DNA from: Phycisphaerales bacterium
Lineage (GTDB): Bacteria > Planctomycetota > Phycisphaerae > Phycisphaerales > UBA1924
Assembly (NCBI GenBank): GCA_905339235.1
Contig: CAJPFG010000010.1
Span: 186,001-250,000, forward strand
Direction of reading: 5' to 3'
Length of the DNA stretch: 64,000 nt
Within the stretch, counting starts at the first letter, position 1, and each line of letters begins with the position of its first letter. The translations under genes were made by a program, and so were the position numbers. The notes beneath the pieces are model-generated. The model did not search any database. It saw only the letters and a program-made list of their open reading frames with translations, and was not told the origin of the DNA. Shown piece after piece: positions 9,922-17,436 of the stretch.

Positions 9922-12360
9922 TCAGGGGTTTGCGCCCGCGAAGGACTGCTCGAACGCCTGGATGTCCGTCAGGTCCACCTGCCCATCCACGTTGACGTCG
10001 GCGAGCACGGCACCGTCCAGCCAGGAGTTGAGAAACTGATCGACGTCGTCGATGGCGACGTTCTGGTCGAGGTTCATGTCCGAGGCCGCGTAGGAGCCCT
10101 CCGGCTCACCGCCGGAACACGGGCACGCGGGATACGGGATCACGTGCACGAAATCGTAAGCGGAAGTCACTTCGCCGGGGTTGAACTCATCCATCACGTG
10201 CAGGAGTCGCATGAGCACCTTGCCATCCGGCGAGATGTAGCGGGTAGCGGCGTTGACGCAAACGAGAGTGCTCATCCTCACGCGGAATCGGCCGTCGGGA
10301 GTGCTGCCCATTCCATACGGGTACTCATCCCAGTCCCCCGAGATCTGGTTGTAAAGCAGAATGCTCCCGCTCGTTGAGTGGCTGACCCAACCCTCAACGA
10401 AAATGTCGAAGTAAAGGTCGTACGTGCTGCACTCGTAGTCCGGCAGCGGGTGCATCGCGTCGAACCCCTGGAGTGCCACCTGCAAAAGTGTCTTTCGCTC
10501 CGCGTACGGCGAGATGTTGTCGGTGATTTTGGCGGTGTAAGGCTCTCCCAGCGGCGTGCGGAGCGTAAACTCGAGCATGGAGGGTTCATACTCCGGCGTG
10601 TAGGGTGGGAGTTCGCCCCATGCCGGCTTGATGTTGGCCACCGTAACGAGGTAGGAGCGCTTCACGATGTCCACGGTGTGCCGCCACGCCGCTCGGAGGG
10701 CCTGGGTGGAGGCATTGGAGACTCCGGTCCACTGAAGCAACTCCGGCACGTTCATGCCGTACAACATGGCATATTGGGCGCGCTGATTCGTCTCTTCCCG
10801 GTAGAGTCGGTAGGGATCTTCGGGCAGTTGAGCAGGATCGGCAACAAACTCGTAGATCCACGGCGACAGCTTCGTCTGATTGCCCCCGTTGAACGAGTTG
10901 ATGATCGAGTCCAGGGCGTGTCGCTCGAGCCGGAGTGCGGTCGTGAAGTCTTCTTCTGGGACTCCTCCGCCGGGGATGTAGAGGTCGGGCTGGCGATGGC
11001 CATAGAAGCCTGGGTTGTACGAGCATGGCACGCCATTCAGGGTGACCAACCCGTCCAGATGCTTGCAGTTCAGCGGATACAGGTACGGGAGGAAGTTCGT
11101 TCCGCTGGAGTGTTGGACGATGCCGGCCCACACGTCGTACGAGCCCTGGTAGAGATTGTGGCGGGTGAGGGGGTAGGCGTTCATCGCCGGATTCGGGTCG
11201 AGGATGCAGCGCTTGAGTTCGTTGGACGGGTTGTATGGCCACGTCGGAGGTGGATTGAGGTACCACGGCGTGGTGTCGTTGACGCCGTCCACGCTGGATG
11301 TATCCCAGTTCCCGAAGCGGCACCCCGGCCACGCGGGCTTCACCACGTCATAAAAGCAGTTGGCGACCACGGCATCAGCCGCGCGCTGCCACAGATTCAT
11401 CCACCAGATCATCGCGGAGCGGTTCGCAAGGGTGTCTGCCCGCGATTCGGGGTCGAACGCGTTTCCGGGGTTTTCGGGCCATCCATTCTGCACCCGCACG
11501 GCGTTGTACATCTCGTCCAAGGTCATGCCGTGGCGAGTCTCATTCGGCTGCAGCGGAAAGCCGGACGGTGGCTGCCAGCCCGGTGAACCCGGGACGGGCC
11601 AAGTGTTCCAGATATCGGTCCGTCGTGCGGTGGCGAGGTAATGGGGCATAAAGACACCATTCCGCTCGCCCGTAAAGAGAATGAACGGCTCGCTGTCCAG
11701 GTACAGACCCCACTGCCTGGGGTCGGGGAGCCTCGGGGTGGCCTGCTTGAACACGTTCACTTGGTTTACGAATCGCTGGGTCCACTGGCGCAGAACCGCG
11801 CCCTGAGTGGCGTTGATCGTGAATGGATGGCGCCATGCGCGGGCTTCGAGTCGCTGATTGTCTCCCGGCTGCATCGGGAAGTTGAGGGGAAACGGGTTCG
11901 GTGGATCGCGAAAATCCTGCGGGCTCAGCCCAACAAGAGCATCGGTAATGGGCTGGAAGAACCCCAAGTCCGGAAGAAACGCATGACCTTGAGGGAGGCT
12001 GGGATCGGGCGGATCCACCCAGCCGGGCTGGCTGTTGTACCAGTCGTGGCCCCACCCCCCCAACAGGACCGTCGTATTCGTAGCGGAGATTCGCCCGGCG
12101 TCAAAGTTGGCGAGGATGTAGTTACACACCATGTTCGCAGCGGCTTCCGGGGTCGCGTCGCCCGGATTCGGGTAGTCCGCGGCGTAGTGAACGTTGCGGC
12201 GCTGCATCGCGGCGAAGGCCTCGGCGGGGGCCTCACCGGCCGGATGCTCCTGCCAGAATCGCGAGGCCGGAAAGACGCGTGTGGGCATCGGGCCTTGGGC
12301 AAGCGCACAAGGACTGGCGAGCGATGTGAGAAGGATGGCGAATCGGAGGGGCTGATTCAT
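9922..12360 (-). CDS. Large secreted protein with dockerin-like EF-hand tail
   Basis: 812-residue exported protein with a signal peptide (MNQPLRFAILLTSLASPCALAQ). The last 60 residues contain two EF-hand-like loops (SDMNLDQNVAIDDVDQF and DVNVDGQVDLTDIQAF). This pattern, DxNxDGxxDxxD, is shared with dockerin type I modules and is a common C-terminal tail in Phycisphaerae secreted proteins. The central body is rich in Trp, Pro and Tyr and contains GGWGHDWYNSQPGW and YLNPPPTWPYNP. This suggests a carbohydrate-active or structural surface protein, but I do not recognise a catalytic family. The ribosome site CAGGAG precedes ATG 12360. A perfect TTGACA (12423-12428 complement) lies upstream without a well-spaced -10. 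Confidence 0.8.
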   Translation of the reverse strand: MNQPLRFAILLTSLASPCALAQGPMPTRVFPASRFWQEHPAGEAPAEAFAAMQRRNVHYAADYPNPGDATPEAAANMVCNYILANFDAGRISATNTTVLLGGWGHDWYNSQPGWVDPPDPSLPQGHAFLPDLGFFQPITDALVGLSPQDFRDPPNPFPLNFPMQPGDNQRLEARAWRHPFTINATQGAVLRQWTQRFVNQVNVFKQATPRLPDPRQWGLYLDSEPFILFTGERNGVFMPHYLATARRTDIWNTWPVPGSPGWQPPSGFPLQPNETRHGMTLDEMYNAVRVQNGWPENPGNAFDPESRADTLANRSAMIWWMNLWQRAADAVVANCFYDVVKPAWPGCRFGNWDTSSVDGVNDTTPWYLNPPPTWPYNPSNELKRCILDPNPAMNAYPLTRHNLYQGSYDVWAGIVQHSSGTNFLPYLYPLNCKHLDGLVTLNGVPCSYNPGFYGHRQPDLYIPGGGVPEEDFTTALRLERHALDSIINSFNGGNQTKLSPWIYEFVADPAQLPEDPYRLYREETNQRAQYAMLYGMNVPELLQWTGVSNASTQALRAAWRHTVDIVKRSYLVTVANIKPAWGELPPYTPEYEPSMLEFTLRTPLGEPYTAKITDNISPYAERKTLLQVALQGFDAMHPLPDYECSTYDLYFDIFVEGWVSHSTSGSILLYNQISGDWDEYPYGMGSTPDGRFRVRMSTLVCVNAATRYISPDGKVLMRLLHVMDEFNPGEVTSAYDFVHVIPYPACPCSGGEPEGSYAASDMNLDQNVAIDDVDQFLNSWLDGAVLADVNVDGQVDLTDIQAFEQSFAGANP

Positions 12361-12480
12361 GGCTTACTCCTGGTGCGAGTCTTTCACCCGCGACTACAGT
12401 AAACCGTAATTACCCCCTCTCTTGTCAAGTATTGTCTGCGAGAATCGCGCAAAGCTCTTGGGATTCGCGAGTTGCGCGCG

Positions 12481-13614
12481 TTAGCGTCGGCGACCCATCA
12501 GGCCAAATGCCGCTCCGAAAGCACACGCCGGGAGGATGCTCGGAGAGGGGATCGTCGCGACGAAGCCGTCGCGCACTTGGCCAGGAATCCCTGTGTAGCC
12601 TGCGAAAGTCCTGCCGTCAGCGGAAACGGACGTGGCGGTGAGGAGATTTACGCCTGCCGGAACCGTCACGCCGTGAAGTGCGAGGTAATCCGCCAGAGGC
12701 TCCATCCCGCGCTCGGGCGTCCAAATCGCGGCGGTGTCCATCTGTCCGGTTAGCTTCCCGACGATCACCGAGCCGGTGTCGTTGACCGCGATGGCCGAAC
12801 TAAAACTGAATCCTGGCGCGACGCCCAGCGACGTAGGGATTCCGCCCGTCCACCTTACCGCTTGCCTGCTATTCACGCCGGGGAGCGCGCTTGAATCGCC
12901 GACAATGATGCTCCCATCGTGGTTGATGCCGAACGCGCGGGCATCGTTTGTGGAAGAGAGCCCGGGAAGGGACCGCATCCCGAGGGATTCCGTCCACACG
13001 AACGCATCGTTGTACCCGCCGTTCGCCTGGCGGCTGTGACCGACGGTTGTCGAGCCATCACGGGAAATGGCCGCGGCCTCGCTGTAGGCGCTCCCGGGCT
13101 GGGTGAATCCCAGGCCGACCATTCCCGTCGAGCTCGTCCAGCGAAACGCCTGGCCCACGTTGTCGGAGAAATCAAGGCGGCTGTTGCCGACCACGATTTG
13201 TCCATCCCCGCTGATTCCCTGGGAGTATGAAGTGGTGTACGCGCCGTTCAGCACACCGAGAAACTCGAGGGCAGTATCGCCGACGTGGTATCGGTACGCC
13301 TGACTGGAGGTGCTTCCGGCGACGAACTGCCCGTCCGTCGAGATGCCATACGCGAACGAGGCGGTGGGCATGCCTGGGAGTTGCCCGAAGTCGTTACGCC
13401 CGTCCTGTCGAGTCCAAGTAAAGCCTCCGGCGGGCGTGGCGAAGACGCCGCCCGCGGCGGTTTGGCCATCGGGGGTTAGCGCGTACACCCGAGATCCAAC
13501 GCCGCCGGCCGGATAGCCCACAAGTTCGAGCCACTGGGCTTGCGCGGTGCCGGCAACGCCCGAGAACACACCGAAGGCCGCGACGCACGAAAACACCCGG
13601 GACGCGATTCCCAT
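12481..13614 (-). CDS. HAF-repeat secreted protein with PEP-CTERM-like sorting tail
   Basis: 377-residue exported protein with a signal peptide to about residue 27 (AGTAQAQW). It contains six or more degenerate repeats of about 45-50 residues of the HAF type (for example AISRDGSTTVGHS and GINHDGSIIVGDS, each preceded by FVWT- or FRWT-like strands). This is a beta-propeller-like extracellular repeat. The C-terminus reads IPSPSILPACAFGAAFGLMG followed by RRR. That is a short Pro motif, a hydrophobic segment and a basic end, i.e. a PEP-CTERM-like signal for exosortase. The exosortase encoded at 51.1-52.0 kb is the likely processing enzyme. Ligand or function is unknown. The gap to the upstream murA gene is 76 bp. 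Confidence 0.82.
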   Translation of the reverse strand: MGIASRVFSCVAAFGVFSGVAGTAQAQWLELVGYPAGGVGSRVYALTPDGQTAAGGVFATPAGGFTWTRQDGRNDFGQLPGMPTASFAYGISTDGQFVAGSTSSQAYRYHVGDTALEFLGVLNGAYTTSYSQGISGDGQIVVGNSRLDFSDNVGQAFRWTSSTGMVGLGFTQPGSAYSEAAAISRDGSTTVGHSRQANGGYNDAFVWTESLGMRSLPGLSSTNDARAFGINHDGSIIVGDSSALPGVNSRQAVRWTGGIPTSLGVAPGFSFSSAIAVNDTGSVIVGKLTGQMDTAAIWTPERGMEPLADYLALHGVTVPAGVNLLTATSVSADGRTFAGYTGIPGQVRDGFVATIPSPSILPACAFGAAFGLMGRRR

Positions 13615-13690
13615 ACCGCTAATCTACACCAGAATCGCCGGGATGCCACCCCCGATGGAAGGAAATCCGCGAGGTTCCTGAGCCACTCGG

Positions 13691-15109
13691 CTACGCCGCC
13701 GCAACCTCCGCAAGTTCCTTCTCATCCTTCCGCTCGATCGCGGCTCCCAGCGACCGCAGACGTTCTTCCATGCGTTCGTAGCCGCGGTCGAGGTGGTAGA
13801 CGCGGTTGACGTGGGTGGTGCCGTGGGCGGAGAGGCCGGCGAGGACGAGGCTGGCGCTGGCGCGGAGGTCGCTGGCCATGACGGGGGCGCCGATGAGTTT
13901 GCGGACGCCGGTGATCATGACGCTGGGGCCCTGGCGGAAGATCTTGGCGCCCATGCGGAGCAGTTCGGCGACGTGGAGGAAGCGGTCGGGGAAGATGCGC
14001 TCGGTGATGACCGAGTTGCCGTCGGCGAGGCTCAGGAGCGTGACGAGTTGGGCCTGAAGGTCGGTGGGGAAGCCGGGGTGGGGCTGGGTGGTGACTTCGA
14101 CGGGGCGGAGCACGCGGTCGCAGGTGATGCGGACGGTTCGGCGCATCGGGTCGTCGGTCGTGCCGCGGGGGATGGAGGTGCCGCTGGTGACGGAGAGCGA
14201 GGGGGCTCGCTGGCGGGCGCCGTTGGCCGCGCCCAGGCCGACCACGGGTGTGACGTGCACGCCGGCGGACTCGAGGACGTAGACGGCGGAGAGGAGGGCG
14301 TCGAGGGGGCAGTTGTCGAGGGTGAGGTCGCCGTTGGTGATGGCCGCGGCCATCATGAAGGTCCCGGCCTCGATGCGGTCGGGGATGATGGTCCATTCGG
14401 CGCCGCCGAGTTCGCTGACACCCTCGATGGTGATGCGTGGGGAGCCGGCGCCGTAGATCTTGCCGCCCATGGCGTTGATGAGGTTGGCGAGGTCCACGAT
14501 TTCGGGCTCGCAGGCGGCGGATTCGATGATGGTGGTGCCGCGGGCGAGTGCGGCGGCGGACATGATGTTGGCGGTGCCCAGGACGGTGGAGCCGAAGGGT
14601 CCGCCGAGGAAGATGGTGGCGCCCTTGAGGCCGCCGGCGGGGGTCTTGGCGACGATGTCCCCTGATTGGAGGGAGATTTGAGCGCCCAGGGCGGCGAGGC
14701 CGCGGAGGTGGATGTCCACGGGGCGGTCGCCGATGGCGCAGCCGCCGGGCATGGAGACGCGGGCCTGGCCGCGCTTGGCGAGCATGGGGCCAAGGGTGCA
14801 GATGGAGGCCCGCATGGTCTTGACGATGTCGTAGCGGGCGTGGGATTTTTCGGGGCTGGTGACCCGCAGGGAGACGACGCCGTTGGAGATGGCGGTGGGT
14901 TCGTGGGGGTTATCCAGACGTTCGCAGCCGAGTTCGAGGAGGAGGCGGATCATGTTGCGGACGTCGGCCAGGCAGGGGACGTCGCGCAGGGTGAGGGGCT
15001 GGTCGGTGAGCAGGCTCGCGGCCAGGAGCGGGAGCGCCGAGTTCTTAGAGCCGTTGACTTGCAGCCGGCCGTACAGGCGGCGACCGCCCTCGATGACGAA
15101 CGTATCCAT
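13691..15109 (-). CDS. murA: UDP-N-acetylglucosamine 1-carboxyvinyltransferase MurA
   Basis: 472-residue cytosolic enzyme for the first committed step of peptidoglycan synthesis, adding enolpyruvate from PEP to UDP-GlcNAc. Visible motifs are Lys22 in NGSKNSALPLLAA, the catalytic loop MPGGCAIGDRP with Cys124 (fosfomycin target), PDRIEAGTFMMAA and HPGFPTDLQAQ, plus the DLRASASLVLAGL block. Compared with the usual 420 or so residues it is about 50 longer. Most of the excess is an insertion near residues 290-330 (rich in Ala, Arg and Thr) before HPGFPTD, plus a short C-terminal tail. GAGG lies about 10 nt upstream of ATG 15109. Its presence indicates a peptidoglycan-making planctomycete. Confidence 0.95.
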   Translation of the reverse strand: MDTFVIEGGRRLYGRLQVNGSKNSALPLLAASLLTDQPLTLRDVPCLADVRNMIRLLLELGCERLDNPHEPTAISNGVVSLRVTSPEKSHARYDIVKTMRASICTLGPMLAKRGQARVSMPGGCAIGDRPVDIHLRGLAALGAQISLQSGDIVAKTPAGGLKGATIFLGGPFGSTVLGTANIMSAAALARGTTIIESAACEPEIVDLANLINAMGGKIYGAGSPRITIEGVSELGGAEWTIIPDRIEAGTFMMAAAITNGDLTLDNCPLDALLSAVYVLESAGVHVTPVVGLGAANGARQRAPSLSVTSGTSIPRGTTDDPMRRTVRITCDRVLRPVEVTTQPHPGFPTDLQAQLVTLLSLADGNSVITERIFPDRFLHVAELLRMGAKIFRQGPSVMITGVRKLIGAPVMASDLRASASLVLAGLSAHGTTHVNRVYHLDRGYERMEERLRSLGAAIERKDEKELAEVAAA

Positions 15110-15417
15110 ATTGACGTGCCTCGCCGGCGGGCATCATGCCCGGCGGATAAGTCGTGGAGGTGAATGAGCCTCCCGCGGCGGGAGGGTCCGATCATACATC
15201 GGCACATCGGCGTCTCCGGCTTGGAGAAGCGCCAGGCCAGTCGGCAAAGGCGGCATGGAGCGTGCACGCGCTCTGTACGCGTCCAGATTCACATGGTGAG
15301 GTTGCGATTGCGGCGGCGAATTGCACTGTTGGGGGTGGTTCGCCGCCGGGCGCGTAGCCCGCAGCGACCGGCCGACCGGAGACTGCCGGCGGCGGACCTG
15401 AATCCATGGAGGATGAC
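15110..15417. other. Intergenic region between divergent murA and fibro-slime genes
   Basis: A 308-bp divergent spacer that must contain promoters for both flanking genes. I see no convincing -35/-10 pair, no RNA gene and no coding frame with host-like codon use. The only clear signal is the ribosome site GGAGG at 15408-15412 of the downstream gene. Confidence 0.5.
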
Positions 15418-16341
15418 ATGAAGTTCAATCGAGCCAAGGCCGTTGCAATGTTGGCGCTCGTGGCCGCGGCGGGTGGTGTGGCGAGCCTCGCTCCCGCACT
15501 TCCGTACCCGGACCCGTACGCGAACCTTCCTGGAACGATCACGCTGACGGGGACGGTTCGCGACTTCAAGGAGCGCACGGTGAGCGGCGGGCACGGCGAC
15601 TTCGAGCGACAGCCGACGGGCGGGTTTGCGCTGTACGTGAAGATGGTCCAGGACCAACTGGGCTCCAACGGCAAGCCGGTGATGCGGTCGGCGGGGTACA
15701 AACTGACCAGCGAGTACAAGGACTCGCAGGGCCGGCCGCGCATCCCGAACCGCGAGTACATCGCGTCGAGGTCGGGCGATGTGAACGGTGCGGTGGCGAC
15801 GAGCACGGGCGGCGCGCTGACGACGGCGGAGAACTTCGACAAGTGGTTCACCGACGTGCCGGGTGTGAACCTCTCGCGACCGCTGTCGCTGACGATGGTG
15901 CGCCAGGCGAACTCGAACGTCTATACGTTTAACGACCGCACGGACGCGTTTTTCGCGGGGCGCGGCGGGTTCTTCCCGATCAACGGCGAACTCTGGGGCA
16001 ACTCGGGCGGCACCACGCCCAACCAGAACTTCCACTTCACGTACGAGTTGAATACGTCGTTCGTCTACGAGCGCGGGCACAACCAGGCCTTCACGTTCAC
16101 GGGCGACGACGACGTGTGGGTGTTCATCGACAACAAGTTGGTGATCGACATCGGCGGCGTGCACGCGGCCCGCTCGCAGACGATCGAACTCGACCGTCTG
16201 AACTGGCTGGTGGACGGGCAGGAGTACAACCTGAACTTCTTCTTCGCGGAACGCCACCGCACGCAGTCGAACTTCCGGATCGACACCACGATGGTGCTCC
16301 GGGCGATCGACCCGCCGGCGACGTCGGCGCTGTTTGATTGA
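15418..16341 (+). CDS. Secreted fibro-slime domain (PA14-like) protein
   Basis: 307-residue exported protein with a signal peptide to about residue 28 ([20 protein letters not shown]). The body is a fibro-slime/PA14-type carbohydrate-binding domain. It opens with [20 protein letters not shown], has [15 protein letters not shown], and then the hallmark [20 protein letters not shown] followed by GGVH and RTQSNFRI. The DDDVW acidic cluster is the expected Ca/sugar site. Such domains occur in extracellular adhesion and slime proteins. No C-terminal anchor is seen. The start was set at ATG 15418 because GGAGG lies 5 nt upstream; ATG 15406 is an alternative. A strong hairpin and T-run follow at 16434. 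Confidence 0.85.
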   Translation: MKFNRAKAVAMLALVAAAGGVASLAPALPYPDPYANLPGTITLTGTVRDFKERTVSGGHGDFERQPTGGFALYVKMVQDQLGSNGKPVMRSAGYKLTSEYKDSQGRPRIPNREYIASRSGDVNGAVATSTGGALTTAENFDKWFTDVPGVNLSRPLSLTMVRQANSNVYTFNDRTDAFFAGRGGFFPINGELWGNSGGTTPNQNFHFTYELNTSFVYERGHNQAFTFTGDDDVWVFIDNKLVIDIGGVHAARSQTIELDRLNWLVDGQEYNLNFFFAERHRTQSNFRIDTTMVLRAIDPPATSALFD

Positions 16342-16433
16342 TCGTCGATGCGGTGCGTCCGGCGTTCCGACCGGGCGACGAAGCCGCGGGGCGGGGGGAT
16401 CCGTGCTTGACCCCGCCCCTCACGTTGAGTTCC

Positions 16434-16478
16434 ACGCCCGGGTTGGGCGCGTTGCCCGCCCGGGCGTAGTTCTTTTTT
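16434..16478 (+). terminator. Rho-independent terminator of the fibro-slime gene
   Basis: Inverted repeat ACGCCCGGG (16434-16442) and CCCGGGCGT (16459-16467) with further inner pairing of GGGC/GCCC, followed by AGTTCTTTTTT. It is oriented for the + strand gene ending at 16341. Confidence 0.8.
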
Positions 16479-16487
16479 GGATCGAGA

Positions 16488-16883
16488 TCAGGGCCAGGGG
16501 GAGGGCGCCCACTCGGGGTCGGGGAGGCGTCGCTCGCGCGGGAAGTACAGCACCTGCTCGGGCGTAGTTCGCAGCCAGAGGCGCCGCGCGCGATCGAGGG
16601 AAGGAAGGCGCGGCGAGGGCCATGCGTCCTGCTCGAAGGCGGTGATGGGGTCGCGAACGGCGAGCATGGCGTCGCGCCGGGCCAGTTCTCCGCCGGGTTC
16701 GAGCCCGGCTTGCTGAACCTCGATGGCGGGGAAGACCAGTTCCGCGGCGCGGCCCTGGCCGCTCACTCGCGGGCCCTGGGTGCGGATGGGGACTGAAGAT
16801 GAGCACCCCGCGAGCAGCGCGGCGAGCAGCGCGCCGGCGGCCAGGCGTGTTTTCGGACCTGAGTTGGAGCGTGCGCGGAGCAT
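16488..16883 (-). CDS. Small putative lipoprotein
   Basis: 131-residue protein with a long basic N-region and a lipobox ALLAALLAGC|SSS, so it is predicted to be exported and lipidated at the Cys near residue 27. The mature part is about 100 residues, rich in Arg, Pro and Glu (VRDPITAFEQDAWPSPRLPS, then LWLRTTPEQVLYFPRERRLP). I do not recognise the domain. It is convergent with the fibro-slime gene, whose terminator sits between the two stops. The start ATG 16883 lacks a strong ribosome site. Confidence 0.65.
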   Translation of the reverse strand: MLRARSNSGPKTRLAAGALLAALLAGCSSSVPIRTQGPRVSGQGRAAELVFPAIEVQQAGLEPGGELARRDAMLAVRDPITAFEQDAWPSPRLPSLDRARRLWLRTTPEQVLYFPRERRLPDPEWAPSPWP

Positions 16884-17063
16884 CGGAGTCGGGCTTGCGG
16901 CAATCGGCGCGCCGTTCGCGTTGGGGCGTCGCGGGACGCGGTCAAGGGGCGTGGCGGTCGCGAAAACGACACGTTTGCCTGCGGGTGTTGCCGCGATGCA
17001 ACGCGGGGTCGCGGGCGCGGACCGGCGTGCAAGAGGCCTCCGTTGACGGAACGGAGGCTGGAA

Positions 17064-17137
17064 CGCGCCCGGGCAGGCTCGAACTGCCGACCTGCGGTTT
17101 AGGAAACCGCCGCTCTATCCAACTGAGCTACGAGCGC
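17064..17137 (-). tRNA. tRNA-Arg (anticodon CCT)
   Basis: A 74-nt cloverleaf on the minus strand. The acceptor arm GCGCTCG pairs with CGGGCGC (one G-U or mismatch), and the discriminator is G. The D-arm reads GCTCAGTTGGATAGAGC. The anticodon stem GCGGT/ACCGC holds loop TTCCTAA, anticodon CCT, and the T-arm contains GGCAGTTCGAGCCTGCC. No CCA is encoded. It decodes AGG. Confidence 0.95.
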
Positions 17138-17436
17138 ACGGGGCAAGGGTACGCGGGCCGCGGCGGCGCGATCGTCGGGGCTTGGGCGCGGTGAAATCGA
17201 ACGCGCGGAGGTGCGTTGGGCGCATCGAGAGCGCGGCGTGTCGCGACTCGGCGGGCGAGCGAACGAGCGATTGGTGTCTCGCGGCGCGCCTCGGGGAGTT
17301 TCCCTCACTGTGAGCGTGAGTTGGTGCGCGGGTTTTCCCGGCGGTAGCGCGGCAATCCCCGGCAGCGCGCTGTCGCTTCTGCGATTCGCCCAAAAACGAG
17401 AATGCATTTCGGACACGTGACGATACATTTGCTCGG

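Noticed and set aside
15289..16257. 322-codon minus-strand frame
   Set aside because: It is antisense to the fibro-slime gene, has no domain and is Arg/His-rich as expected for a shadow.
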